Source of the DNA: Pseudoxanthomonas spadix
GTDB lineage: Bacteria > Pseudomonadota > Gammaproteobacteria > Xanthomonadales > Xanthomonadaceae
Reading direction: 5' to 3'
Assembly (NCBI RefSeq): GCF_003703395.1
Contig: NZ_RDQN01000004.1
Location: 372,001-436,000, forward strand
Length of the DNA stretch: 64,000 bases
Part shown: piece by piece, positions 8,048 through 17,632 of the stretch
Numbering within the stretch: the stretch's first letter is position 1
Layout of the letters: each line of letters opens with the position of its first letter
Position numbers and translations under genes: made by a program
The notes under the pieces: generated by a model
The model's database searches: none
What the model saw: only the letters and a program-made list of their open reading frames with translations
What the model was told of the DNA's origin: nothing

Positions 8048-10028
8048 TCATGGACGGTGCCGGCGAAGGTCGCGTATCAGCGCTCGGACGTCCGCGGGAG
8101 CGCAAGCGTAGCGCGCTTGCGCAAAACGCTGGCTGAGTGAAATCAGCTCCTGGTTTTTGTCGGCACTGCCCCCGCGCGCCAGGGCCACCCGCTCGGCCCA
8201 GGCGATGGCCGGTTCGGACGCTGCCGGCTGCAGGCCGAAGCGGCGGTAGCGCCGGCCCAGGCGATGCCATTGGCGCAGCAGCGGGTCGGCTTCACGTTCG
8301 CCACGTGCCAGCAGCCAGGCCATGCCCAGCAAGGTGGTGCCGAAGGCCAGCGCAAACAGCAAGCCCAGCTTGGTCTGGTCCAGCCGGTCCACGCCGAAGG
8401 ATTCGAGCAGCCGGCTCTGGCGGTCGGCGTTGAAGCCCAGCACCGCCTCGTTCCAGTTGCGTCGCAGCCAGTCGCTGAGCTGGGCGTAGCGGTTCATGTG
8501 GATCAGCCCCTCGGCACCGGTTCCCTCGGCCTGGGCGCGGTCTTCCAGGGTGTCGTAGATGCGCTCGGGCGCAACCGCGGCGGTGGGGGTCCACCCGCAC
8601 CCAGCCGCGCTGCGGCAGCCAGACCTCGGCCCAGGCATGGGCATCCTGGCGACGCACGATCCAGTAGCCACCACCCAGCGGATTGCGCACGCCGCCGACG
8701 TAGCCGGTGACCACGCGCGCGGGAATGCCTGCGGCGCGCATCAGGATCACGAACGAGGAACTGAAATGCTCGCAGAACCCGCGCCTGGTCTGGAACAGGA
8801 ACTCATCGGCGATCTCGCGGCCCGGCAGCGGCACGTCCAGGGTGTAGGCGAAGTCCTTGCCGATCCAGGCCAGCGCGCGCTGGACGATGGCCGCATCGCC
8901 CTGTGGCCCGGCTTCGCGCCGCCACTGCGAGCCCAGCGCCAGCGTGCGCGGATTGAACCCCGGCGGCAGCTGCAGCGCCTGGCGCAGCACCTGCGCACGC
9001 GGCTGCGGATTGAAGGTGGCCACCGCCTGTGACTGCAGCCGCCAGCGGGTCAGCGCCGCCAGCGGCCGCTGCGCGCTCAATTCGTAGTCTGCCGACAGCG
9101 TGGTCCCTTCCGGTGCTGACCAGGCCAGCTCCAGCGCGATGAGCTGGCGACGGTCGGTGGGCTCGTAATCGAGCTGGTAGTCGTAGCGCGGGCCCTGGCG
9201 GGTGACCGGAGCCGGTGTGGGCGCAGCTGGCCAGTCGGCGCGGCGCCAGGTGCGACCGTCGAACTCGGCCATCACCGGCCCGCGCCAGTACATCTGCGAA
9301 GGCCGCGGCGTCGGGCCGAAGAAGACCACCCGCGCGGCCGGGGTATCGTCGGCCAGCAGGTCGATCCATTGGCCCGGCGACATCGTGTCCGACAGGCCGG
9401 GCCGGGCGACGGCGCGGTCGGGCAGGCCCCACAGCGGGCTGCCCAGGCGCGGAAACAGCCAGAAGGTCAGCAGCGCCAGCGGAATGCCCATCAGCACCAG
9501 CCGCCCGATCTGCCAGGCACCCAGGCGCCCGATGCCGGTGCTGTCGGCGGCGAGCAGGCCCGATTCCAGCGCCGCCAGGCGCAGCATCGCCACCAGCGCG
9601 CACAGCACCGCGACCAGGCCCAGGGCCATGGTCATCGGCCCCTGGTCCAGCAGGAAGGCGGCAAAGGGCGCAAACAGCGCAAACCCGACCAGGCTGCGTC
9701 CATCGCGCAGCCCGGTGGTCTCGGTCGGCTTGATCGCCAGCATGGCTGCCAACAGCGCGCAGCCGGTGTCGCGGCCAAAGCGCGGCCCAGCCGCCCACAG
9801 CACCGCGGCCAGGGCCGCGATGGCCAGCAGCACGCGCAGGACCAGCGGGATCGGGCGCTTCCACGACACCAGGGCGCTGAGCGCGCCGATCACCGCCACC
9901 GCGACCGCGGTCGTGCCCGGCAGCTGCAGCAGCAGCGGCAACAGGCCCGAGGCTGCGGCCGCCAATACCCACAGCCGGCTGCGTGCATCCAGCGCCGGCG
10001 ATGCGGCGCGGCGGCGACGGCCGATCAC
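8048..10028 (-). pseudogene. tgpA: TgpA-type transmembrane transglutaminase, frameshifted
   Basis: The GTG at 10028 overlaps the DUF58 stop by 4 nt. The first part has several membrane helices (DUF3488) and the periplasmic transglutaminase core with Cys (GFCEHF, about residue 416), His (DAHAWAEV, about 462) and Asp (VRVDP, about 479). Just after that Asp a run of five C (plus-strand G at 8584-8588) shifts the frame; reading it as four C restores VRVDPTAAVAPERIYDTLE and the rest of the protein, including a further membrane helix, down to 8048. The restored length (about 659 residues) is typical. This is either a real homopolymer mutation or a sequencing error. The family partners MoxR and DUF58 proteins in the same operon. 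Confidence 0.88.
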
Positions 10029-10990
10029 GCCAGGCCCTTGGGCAGCAGCGCCAGGGCGCGCAGGCACTGGTGGCGGTGGGCCGGGCCCAGGGCGGGTCCG
10101 ATCGGTGCATGTCCGGGCAGGCGCAGGCGATAGCGCCGCGCCTGGCGTTCGGCCAGTTCGATCCAGTGGGTCAGGCGGCGGATGCGGGCTTCATGGGTGA
10201 GCGGGGCCAGGGTGGTCCAGTCTAGGGTGACTTCCACCCCGACGGGCTGTTCGTATTCGCGCACCAGCAGCACCTCGCGGCGCGCGCTGGGTTTCCAGGC
10301 GATGGTGTGCTGCGGATCGCCGGGCCGGTAGGCACGCAGGTGGTGCAGCTCCTCGCCGGCGGCGTCCACCCGGGTCTGGCGCGAGGTGCCGGCCGGCTCG
10401 GGCAGCGGCGGGCCGTCCACTTCCGTCGCCGGATAGACCAGCAGCGGCGTCTGTGGCCACACATAGGACCAGGCCACCGCCACGCCCAGTGGCTGGGTGG
10501 TGGACAGGCGCAGGCGCTCGAGCTGCAGCCAGCCGCGGGTGCTGGTCGGGTAGGGCAGTTCGGCGGTGACCGGCTGGTCGGCCAGCGCCGGCACCAGCGC
10601 ATCCTGCTGGCCGGCGCGCAGGCGCAGGCCGATGCGCGGGCGGCGGTCGTGGATGGACAGGGCCAGCTGCAGGCGCAGGGGCGTGCCGGCGTGGACCGGT
10701 TCGGCGGCGATCGAGTCCACCCGCAGCCCCGACAACTGCAGGTGCGCGGCCATCAGGCTGGCCATGAAGGTGGCCGCCAGCAACAGGGCCAGCAGCAGTG
10801 CCGGGTTGTTGTTGTAGTTCAGCGCCCCCAGCAGCATGGTGCCGACCAGCAGGCCGGCAAACAGGCCAAAGGCGGTGGGCAACACGTACACCCGGCGTCG
10901 GTCCAGGGTCAGCGGCAGGGGTTCGGCAGCACGCGGCCGCGCCAGCAGCGCCAGGCGTGCGCGCAGCCGCTGGAGCAAGGCGGCTTGCAT
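10025..10990 (-). CDS. DUF58 domain-containing membrane protein
   Basis: A 321-residue protein with two N-terminal membrane helices (about residues 30-50 and 62-85) and the DUF58 signature region around RAYRPGDPQHTIAWKPSAR, which resembles part of a VWA fold. It sits between MoxR (gap 3 nt) and the transglutaminase (4-nt overlap), the standard arrangement of this three-gene set. The system's biochemical job is not settled; a MoxR-assisted assembly role in the envelope is inferred from other MoxR loci. Confidence 0.9.
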   Translation of the reverse strand: MQAALLQRLRARLALLARPRAAEPLPLTLDRRRVYVLPTAFGLFAGLLVGTMLLGALNYNNNPALLLALLLAATFMASLMAAHLQLSGLRVDSIAAEPVHAGTPLRLQLALSIHDRRPRIGLRLRAGQQDALVPALADQPVTAELPYPTSTRGWLQLERLRLSTTQPLGVAVAWSYVWPQTPLLVYPATEVDGPPLPEPAGTSRQTRVDAAGEELHHLRAYRPGDPQHTIAWKPSARREVLLVREYEQPVGVEVTLDWTTLAPLTHEARIRRLTHWIELAERQARRYRLRLPGHAPIGPALGPAHRHQCLRALALLPKGLA

Positions 10991-10993
10991 CCT

Positions 10994-11956
10994 TCAGTCC
11001 ACCGCCACCGCATGCAGGATGGCGTGGGTCAGTTCGCTGGCCGAGGCGCCTTCCGAGTCAGCCAGCAGTCGATGCGAGGCCACGGCCGGGAACAGGGTCT
11101 GCACGTCTTCGGGCAGCACGTGGTCGCGGCCGAGCAGCAGGGCATGGGCGCGTGCGCCCTTGAGCAGCGCCAGGCCGGCGCGGGGCGAGAGTCCCACGCG
11201 CACGCCCGGATGGCGGCGGCTGCGGGTCAGCAGGGCCTGCACGTAATCGATCAGCACCTCGCTGGCATGGACCTGCGCCACCGCCTTGCGCAGGGCCAGC
11301 ACGCGGGCCACGTCGAGCAGCGGCCTGGCCTGGGCGATCAGTTCGCGCCGGTCGCTGCCGGCCAGCAGGGCGCGTTCGTCCTTGCGGTCCGGGTAGCCCA
11401 GGCCCATGCGCAGCAGGAAGCGGTCCAGCTGCGAATCGGGCAGCGGGTAGGTGCCCGACAGGTCCACCGGGTTCTGGGTGGCGATGACGAAGAACGGCTC
11501 GTCCAGCACGTGCGTGGTGCCATCCAGGGTGACCTGATGCTCGGCCATGGCCTCCAGCAGCGCGCTCTGGGTGCGCGGTGGCGCGCGGTTGATCTCGTCG
11601 GCCAGCAGCACGTTGGTGAACACCGGGCCGGGGTGGAACTGGAACCTGCGCGCCTGGGCGTCGTAGATCGACACGCCCAGCACGTCGCCGGGCAACAGGT
11701 CCGAGGTGAACTGCACGCGCTGGAAGCCAAGTCCCAGGGTCGCCGCAAGCGCATGGGCCAGGGTGGTCTTGCCCAGGCCGGGCAGGTCCTCGATCAGCAG
11801 ATGGCCATCGGCCAGCAGCGCCACGAACGCCAGCCGCACCTGCAATGGCTTGCCCAGCACCAGGCCGTTGACCTGCGCCTGGGCCTGCCGCAACGCCTGC
11901 AACAGGTCATCGGGTAGCATCGTGCGTGCTGCGGAACTGGCCTGCATCGTCAACAT
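10994..11956 (-). CDS. MoxR-family AAA+ ATPase
   Basis: A 320-residue AAA+ protein with Walker A DLPGLGKTT (about residues 58-65), Walker B VLLADEINR, the LLEAMAE helix and sensor ATQNPVDLSGTYPLP. MoxR ATPases act as chaperone-like activators for VWA/DUF58 partners, and a DUF58 gene follows after 3 nt. The ATG at 11956 was preferred to an upstream in-frame TTG. It diverges from the glycosyltransferase gene with only 35 nt between start codons, so the promoters must overlap. Confidence 0.93.
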   Translation of the reverse strand: MLTMQASSAARTMLPDDLLQALRQAQAQVNGLVLGKPLQVRLAFVALLADGHLLIEDLPGLGKTTLAHALAATLGLGFQRVQFTSDLLPGDVLGVSIYDAQARRFQFHPGPVFTNVLLADEINRAPPRTQSALLEAMAEHQVTLDGTTHVLDEPFFVIATQNPVDLSGTYPLPDSQLDRFLLRMGLGYPDRKDERALLAGSDRRELIAQARPLLDVARVLALRKAVAQVHASEVLIDYVQALLTRSRRHPGVRVGLSPRAGLALLKGARAHALLLGRDHVLPEDVQTLFPAVASHRLLADSEGASASELTHAILHAVAVD

Positions 11957-11991
11957 CCGTTTCGCGTCTTCCAATCGAGTGTAGCGACAAT

Positions 11992-13860
11992 ATGAACGAA
12001 GAGGCGCGCGCGCAGCGCACGTTCCTGACGCTGTGGGTGTGCCTGACCGTGATCAAGATCCTGATCGCCGCGCGGCTGCCGCTGTTCGTGGACGAAGCGT
12101 TTTACTGGCAGGAAGGGCGCCATCTGGCCGCTGCCTATTCGGACCTGCCCGGACTGACCGCGTGGATGACCCGCCTGGGCACCGCGATCGGGGGCCAGCA
12201 TGTGCTGGCCATCCGCATGCCGTTCCTGCTGCTGGCCGCGCTCCTGCCCTGGTTGCTTGCCGGCATCGGCACGCGCTGGTTTGGCGCCGTCGCCGGATGG
12301 CGCGCGGGCATGCTGGTGTTGCTGATGCCGTTGTCGGGAAGCCTGGGGATCATGGCCGTGCCCGACGTGCCGCTGGCCTTTGCCACGGTGCTGTGCCTGG
12401 ACGCCGGCGCGCGCCTGCTGCGCCAGATCGATGCCGCCGGCGCGGCCGAACTGGCGCTGGGCCTGGTGATCGGTGCGCTGAGCCACTATCGCTTCGTCGG
12501 GGTGATCGGCGTGGGCTTTGTCGCGCTGCTGCTGTTGCCCGAAGGCCGGCGCGTGCTGCTGGATGTGCGCGTGTGGGTGGCGCTGGCGCTGGGTATCGCA
12601 GCATGGGCGCCCTTGATCGCCTGGAACATCGAGAATGCCGATGCCGGCCTGCGCTTCCAGCTGGTCGATCGCCATCCCTGGACCTTCCAGCTCACCGGCC
12701 TGCTGTTCCTGGTGATCCAGGCAGCGCTGGTGACACCACTGCTGTTCTTCGCGCTGCTGCAGGTGCTCGCCCGCGCGTTCGGCAAGGCCAGCGACATGCC
12801 TGCGCAATGGCGGTATTTCGGCCTGCTCGGTGGATTGTCGACGCTGGGTTACTTCTTGCTGGGCTTTTTCGCCGATGTCGAACGCGTCAGTTTCCACTGG
12901 ACGATGCCGGGCTACCTGCCGCTGCTGTTGGCCGTGCCGGCATTGCTGCGCCGTTGGCCGCTCTGGCTGCGGCGCGCGACCTGGGCGATGTGCGGGGCGG
13001 GCCTGGCGGTGGTGCTGGGCTATTACCTGGTCGCTTCGGTGCCGCGCTGGCGCGCGGACCTGGCCTCGAGCAAGGTCTATCCCTACAACTTCGCCGGTTG
13101 GGACGTGCTGGCCCAGGCCGTGCGCGAGGAGCTGGCGCGCCATCCGGGCCAGACCGGCATGCTGGCCGACAACTTCAAGGTCGGCGCCGAGCTGGGCTTC
13201 GCCCTTGGCGACGATGCGATCCCGGTGCTGGACCATCCGCTCAACATCAAGCACGGCCGCGCGCCGCAGCTGCGCCTGTGGAACCTGCACAGCGACGGCG
13301 CCAGCCCGACCGCCCAGCTGCTGGTGGTCGGCGCCAGCGAGGTCCAGTACAAGGGCCTGCTGGCCCAATACCACGCGCTGTGCGAGCGGCTGGGGCCGTT
13401 GCCGCCGCCGCGCGTGGTCAACGTCGACCACGGCCGCCAGCGCTTTTTGCTGTTCTACCTGCCAAGGCGCGAGGAGGCGGCGGCGCAACCCAGCGCCGAT
13501 GCGCCATGCACCGCCCCTGCGATGGCCTGGATCGATGTCCCGGTCGATGGCGCCACCGTGCCCGGCCGCTTCGAAGTCAGCGGCTGGGCATTCAAGGATG
13601 GCGTCGGCCTCAGGGGCGTGGAGGTCACCCTCGATGGCAAGGTCGTGGCCCAGGCCGAGTACGGCCTGCCGAACCCGGGCGTGGCCAGCTACTGGAAGAT
13701 CTCCGACGACCCCAACCACCCCAACGTCGGCTTCCGCGCCCAGGTGGACGCGCGCAACCTGCGCAGCGGCCGCCACTGGCTGGGCCTTCGGCTGCAGGCC
13801 AGCGACGGCAGCATCGAGACCTGGTCCGAGCAACCCATCGATCTGTCCCGCCACGAGTAG
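11992..13860 (+). CDS. Glycosyltransferase family 39-like membrane protein
   Basis: The 622-residue protein has about ten membrane helices in the first 370 residues. An acidic pair early in the first periplasmic loop (LFVDEAFYW, about residues 31-39) is typical of ArnT/PMT-type lipid-linked sugar transferases (GT39/GT83). The soluble C-terminal part ends with a beta-rich domain (about 510-622; motifs IDVPVDGATVPGRFEVSGWAF and GVRGVEVTLDGK-like) that looks like an Ig-type accessory domain. Likely transfers a sugar from a polyprenyl carrier to an envelope acceptor; donor and acceptor are unknown. It converges on maf with a one-base gap. Confidence 0.8.
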   Translation: MNEEARAQRTFLTLWVCLTVIKILIAARLPLFVDEAFYWQEGRHLAAAYSDLPGLTAWMTRLGTAIGGQHVLAIRMPFLLLAALLPWLLAGIGTRWFGAVAGWRAGMLVLLMPLSGSLGIMAVPDVPLAFATVLCLDAGARLLRQIDAAGAAELALGLVIGALSHYRFVGVIGVGFVALLLLPEGRRVLLDVRVWVALALGIAAWAPLIAWNIENADAGLRFQLVDRHPWTFQLTGLLFLVIQAALVTPLLFFALLQVLARAFGKASDMPAQWRYFGLLGGLSTLGYFLLGFFADVERVSFHWTMPGYLPLLLAVPALLRRWPLWLRRATWAMCGAGLAVVLGYYLVASVPRWRADLASSKVYPYNFAGWDVLAQAVREELARHPGQTGMLADNFKVGAELGFALGDDAIPVLDHPLNIKHGRAPQLRLWNLHSDGASPTAQLLVVGASEVQYKGLLAQYHALCERLGPLPPPRVVNVDHGRQRFLLFYLPRREEAAAQPSADAPCTAPAMAWIDVPVDGATVPGRFEVSGWAFKDGVGLRGVEVTLDGKVVAQAEYGLPNPGVASYWKISDDPNHPNVGFRAQVDARNLRSGRHWLGLRLQASDGSIETWSEQPIDLSRHE

Positions 13861-13861
13861 T

Positions 13862-14431
13862 TCAGGGCAGGGCGAACCCGGCCTGGCGCAGCAGCGCGGC
13901 GGTGGCGATCAGGGGCAGGCCGATCAGGGCGGTGGGGTCGCAGGTCTGGATGGCTTCGAACAGGACCACGCCCAGGCCTTCGCATTTGAAGCTGCCGGCG
14001 CAGTCGAACGGCTGCTCGGCGTCCACGTAGCGTTCGATCTCGGCGTCGGCGAGCGTGCGCAGGATCACGCAGGTGGTGTCGACGGCGGCCAGGTCGCGAT
14101 CGCCGTTGCTGACCCAGACCGCGGTATGGAACCGGACCTGGCGGCCCGACATCGCCTGCAGCTGGGCGATCGCCGCGTCCCGATGGCCGGGCTTGCCCAG
14201 GGCCAGGCCGTCCAGGTCGGCGGCCTGATCCGAGCCGATCACCCAGCTTCCCGGTGCCTTGGCCGCGATCGCGCGGGCCTTGGCACGGGCCAGGCGCTGG
14301 ACCATGGCCAGGGGCGATTCGCCCGCCAGCGCGGTTTCGTCCACCTCCGGGCCGACGGCCTGGAAGGGCAGGCGCAGCCTTTTCAGCAGGTCGCGTCGAT
14401 ACACCGAGGTGGAAGCCAGGATCAGCGTCAT
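13862..14431 (-). CDS. maf: Maf-family nucleotide pyrophosphatase (YceF type)
   Basis: A 189-residue Maf protein. The N-terminal LASTSVYRRDLLKRL, the Glu/Asp-containing VDETAL, WVIGSDQ and the ALGKPG motifs are those of the YceF branch, which hydrolyses m7GTP and related modified nucleotides. As in E. coli it lies beside yceD-rpmF-fab, here divergent from yceD. Start at 14431 matches the conserved N-terminus. Confidence 0.92.
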   Translation of the reverse strand: MTLILASTSVYRRDLLKRLRLPFQAVGPEVDETALAGESPLAMVQRLARAKARAIAAKAPGSWVIGSDQAADLDGLALGKPGHRDAAIAQLQAMSGRQVRFHTAVWVSNGDRDLAAVDTTCVILRTLADAEIERYVDAEQPFDCAGSFKCEGLGVVLFEAIQTCDPTALIGLPLIATAALLRQAGFALP

Positions 14432-14548
14432 CGACAGGGTTGGAGCGGCAGGGTCGGGCAGTGTGGCCCCGGCCGGCCCGGGATCGCAACGGCGGCGAGC
14501 ACAGCCGATTTGACACACATGCCCGGGCTCTCTACCATTTTGCGGCTT

Positions 14549-15055
14549 ATGCCCGCGCACGTGCCCGAAATCCTTGATGCCTGGCGCATGGTCGCGGCAC
14601 GACGCAGCTTCGAAGGCAAGGTGCCGCTGGCGGCATTGCGCCGGCTCGACGGTTTGCTGGCCGATGCCGAGGGTGAGGTGACGTTCGCGCTGCAGTTCGA
14701 TCGCGATGCGCTGCAGGTGCCCTACGTGGAACTGAAGATCGACACGGCGCTGCCGCTGGAATGCCAGCGCAGCCTGCAGCGGTTCCTGTACCCGGTGTCG
14801 ATGGTGCAGCGGCTTGGCCTGATCAGGGACGAAGCCGGCGAAGCGGCCCTGCCGCCGGAGACCGAGGCGCTGCTGGTGCCCGAAGACGGCATGTTGCGGA
14901 CGCTGGACCTGATCGAGGACGAACTGGTGCTGGCTGTGCCCGCGGTACCGATGAATCCGGATTTGCCTGCGGTGGAACTCGATGTTTCCCCGCAGCAGGA
15001 AGAACTGGCGCAGGCCAGCCCGTTCGCGGCGCTGGCTTCGCTCAAGAAGAACTGA
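14549..15055 (+). CDS. yceD: YceD family protein (DUF177)
   Basis: A 168-residue acidic DUF177 protein. The family has no settled biochemical function in Gammaproteobacteria, but it sits next to rpmF almost everywhere and a role in 23S rRNA accumulation has been reported for plant and bacterial members. It starts 117 nt from the divergent maf and precedes rpmF by 45 nt. Confidence 0.88.
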   Translation: MPAHVPEILDAWRMVAARRSFEGKVPLAALRRLDGLLADAEGEVTFALQFDRDALQVPYVELKIDTALPLECQRSLQRFLYPVSMVQRLGLIRDEAGEAALPPETEALLVPEDGMLRTLDLIEDELVLAVPAVPMNPDLPAVELDVSPQQEELAQASPFAALASLKKN

Positions 15056-15100
15056 TCGCCTGTGCGGCGGTTGGAATGAAGACTCGTTTGGAGCAAGACC

Positions 15101-15292
15101 ATGGCAGTTCAGAAATCCCGCGTCACCCCGTCCCGCCGCGGCCAGCGCCGTTCGCACGACGCCCTCACCGCCAAGCAGCTGGCCACCGACCCGACCACCG
15201 GCGAAACCCACATCCGCCATCACGTGACCGCCGACGGCTACTACCGTGGCAAGAAGGTCATCGCCACCAAGTCGGCTGTCAGCGAAGAGTGA
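15101..15292 (+). CDS. rpmF: 50S ribosomal protein L32
   Basis: A 63-residue basic protein with the conserved [20 protein letters not shown] start of L32. The gamma-proteobacterial form lacks the zinc-binding cysteines, as here. In many relatives plsX follows rpmF; here fabH follows after 76 nt with no room for plsX. Confidence 0.96.
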   Translation: MAVQKSRVTPSRRGQRRSHDALTAKQLATDPTTGETHIRHHVTADGYYRGKKVIATKSAVSEE

Positions 15293-15368
15293 GCCTTCCG
15301 GCGCGCAGTGATGCGCGCCTGACTGCTGCATTGTTCAGGCCTGGCCTGCGGGTCGCGCAACGGGAATC

Positions 15369-16367
15369 ATGATGAGCCAGCCGGTGACCAACGGTCGTAT
15401 CTACTCGCGTATCGCAGGCACCGGCAGCTATCTGCCGGACAAGGTCCTGACCAACGACGACCTGTGCAGGATCGTCGAGACCAGCGACGAGTGGATCCAG
15501 ACCCGCACCGGCATCCGCGAGCGCCACATGGCAGCCGAAGGGCAGACCAGTGGCGACCTGGGTTACCGGGCGGCATTGCGTGCGATGGAGGCGGCCGGCG
15601 TCACTGCGGCCGACCTGGACATGATCGTGGTGGGCACCACCACGCCGGACATCGTTTTCCCATCCACGTCGTGCCTGATCCAGGCCCGGCTGGGCGCCGA
15701 AGGCTGCATGGCGATGGACGTCAACGCGGCCTGTTCGGGCTTCATCTATGCGCTGACGGTGGCCGACAAGTTCATCCGCAGCGGTGACGCCAGGACGGCC
15801 CTGGTGATCGGCACCGAGACCCTGACCCGCATCACCGACTGGACCGATCGCACCACCTGCGTGCTGTTCGGCGATGGCGCCGGCGCGGTGGTGCTCAAGG
15901 CCGACAGCCAGGCCGGCATCCTCAGCACCCATCTGCATGCCGATGGCAGCAAGAAGGAGCTGCTCTGGAATCCGGTTGGCGTCTCGGCCGGCTTCAAACC
16001 TCACCAGACCAACAACGGCTCGCGGATCCTGATGAAGGGCGGCGAGGTCTTCAAGTACGCGGTCAAGGCCTTGGATGCGGTCGTGGAGGAAGCCCTCAAC
16101 GCCAACCAGCTGGACAAGCACGACCTGGATTGGCTGGTGCCGCACCAGGCCAACCTGCGCATCATCGAAGCCACCGCCAAGCGGCTGGACATGTCCATGG
16201 ACCAGGTCGTGGTCACGGTCGATCGGCACGGCAATACCTCCTCGGCCTCGGTGCCGATGGCACTGGATGAAGCGGTGCGCGACGGTCGCATCCAGCGCGG
16301 CCAGCTGCTGCTGCTGGAAGCCTTCGGTGGCGGTTTCACCTGGGGTTCGGTGCTGATCCGCTACTGA
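15369..16367 (+). CDS. fabH: 3-oxoacyl-ACP synthase III (FabH)
   Basis: FabH condenses acyl-CoA with malonyl-ACP to start fatty acid synthesis. The 332-residue protein shows the active-site Cys in NAACSGF, His in VPHQAN and Asn in GNTSSAS. The ATG at 15369 is directly followed by a second ATG (15372) that could be used instead. It heads the fabH-fabD-fabG-acpP-fabF series. Confidence 0.95.
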   Translation: MMSQPVTNGRIYSRIAGTGSYLPDKVLTNDDLCRIVETSDEWIQTRTGIRERHMAAEGQTSGDLGYRAALRAMEAAGVTAADLDMIVVGTTTPDIVFPSTSCLIQARLGAEGCMAMDVNAACSGFIYALTVADKFIRSGDARTALVIGTETLTRITDWTDRTTCVLFGDGAGAVVLKADSQAGILSTHLHADGSKKELLWNPVGVSAGFKPHQTNNGSRILMKGGEVFKYAVKALDAVVEEALNANQLDKHDLDWLVPHQANLRIIEATAKRLDMSMDQVVVTVDRHGNTSSASVPMALDEAVRDGRIQRGQLLLLEAFGGGFTWGSVLIRY

Positions 16368-16684
16368 GCGCTGCCCGCGCCAGAGGCCCAGCCATGGTGT
16401 TGGCCAGGCGGCGACTCCTCCGCCGGTGGCGGATCGATGTTGCGCGAATCCAGTCGGGGCTGACCCGGGGCAGTGCTGCCGATCACGCCCGGCGCCTGCA
16501 GGACGGTGGCCGGCCTAAAGCCTGCACGTGTCCGATCCATGGTCAGGAAAAGCGGCCCAGGCTGGGCGTCAGGCGATGCGGCATCAGGTGGGCGCGCCGC
16601 GGCGGCATACGCCCCAGTACAGACGCCTCGCTCGTTTCGCCCGTATCATCGGCGCTCGTTTCTGCAGCTCAGGTCTTCTCGCGC
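16368..16684 (+). other. 317-bp gap between fabH and fabD
   Basis: The fabD frame stays open through this segment, but its translation is Arg-rich and not FabD-like, so I treat it as non-coding. A TATCAT hexamer (about 16646) could be a -10 without a convincing -35. The unusual spacing in an otherwise tight cluster suggests an internal promoter for fabD; nothing else is evident. Confidence 0.5.
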
Positions 16685-17632
16685 GTGACCGACTCCGCAC
16701 TCGCCTTCGTGTTTCCCGGCCAGGGGTCGCAGTCCCTGGGCATGCTGGCCGAACTGGCCGAACTGCACCCGCAGGTACGCGACACCTTCAATGAAGCTTC
16801 CGACGGTGCCGGCGCCGATCTGTGGGCGCTCTCCCAGGGCGGGCCGGAAGAAATGCTGGGCCGCACCGAATACACCCAGCCGGCCCTGCTGGCGGCGGGC
16901 ATCGCGGTGTGGCGCCTGTGGCAGGAGCAGGGCGGCGCCGTCCCCGCGCGCCTGGCCGGCCACAGTCTGGGCGAATACACCGCGCTGGTCGCAGCCGGCG
17001 CGCTGTCGCTGCACGATGGCGCGCATCTGGTGCGCATCCGCGGGCAGCTGATGCAGGACGCCGCGCCGGCAGGTGTCGGCGCGATGGCCGCAGTGCTGGG
17101 CGCCGAAGACGCGATGGTCGCGCAAGTGTGCGAGCAGGTCTCCGGGACCAAGGTCGTGGTGCCGGCCAACTACAACGCGCCGGGCCAGATCGTGATCGGT
17201 GGCGATGCCGCAGCGGTCGATGCAGCCATTGCCGAACTCAACGCCCGCGGCATCCGCAAGACCGTCAAGCTGGCGGTGAGCGTGCCCTCCCATACTCCGT
17301 TGATGCGCGAAGCAGCCAACCGCCTGGCCGAGACCATCAAGGGCATCGCCTGGCAGCTGCCAGCCCTGCCGGTGGTGCAGAACGTCGACGCGCAGGTCCA
17401 CGACAGCATCGAGGCCATCGGCCAGGCGCTGGTGCGCCAGCTGTATCTGCCGGTGCGCTGGACCGACTGCGTGCAGGCACTGATCGCCGCGGGTGCGACG
17501 CGCATCGCCGAATGCGGCCCCGGCAAGGTGCTGACCGGCCTGGCCAAGCGCATCGACAAGTCCGTGGACAGCCGTGCGCTGTCCACGCCGGCCGACTTCC
17601 AGGGCGCCCTGGAAACATGGAAGGCCGCATGA
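16685..17632 (+). CDS. fabD: Malonyl-CoA:ACP transacylase
   Basis: FabD loads malonyl groups onto ACP. The 315-residue protein starts at a GTG (16685), immediately before LAFVFPGQGSQ, and has the Ser nucleophile in GHSLGEY and the His motif in VPSHTPLM. Length fits the E. coli enzyme (309). It overlaps fabG by 4 nt (ATGA). Confidence 0.95.
   Translation: MTDSALAFVFPGQGSQSLGMLAELAELHPQVRDTFNEASDGAGADLWALSQGGPEEMLGRTEYTQPALLAAGIAVWRLWQEQGGAVPARLAGHSLGEYTALVAAGALSLHDGAHLVRIRGQLMQDAAPAGVGAMAAVLGAEDAMVAQVCEQVSGTKVVVPANYNAPGQIVIGGDAAAVDAAIAELNARGIRKTVKLAVSVPSHTPLMREAANRLAETIKGIAWQLPALPVVQNVDAQVHDSIEAIGQALVRQLYLPVRWTDCVQALIAAGATRIAECGPGKVLTGLAKRIDKSVDSRALSTPADFQGALETWKAA

Noticed and set aside
11950..13854. 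Long minus-strand frame opposite the glycosyltransferase
   Set aside because: Gln/His-rich antisense shadow typical of GC-rich coding DNA; the plus-strand frame has membrane helices and a start at a sensible distance from moxR.
16394..16684. N-terminal extension of FabD
   Set aside because: The extension is Arg-rich and unlike FabD, while the GTG at 16685 starts exactly at the conserved N-terminus.
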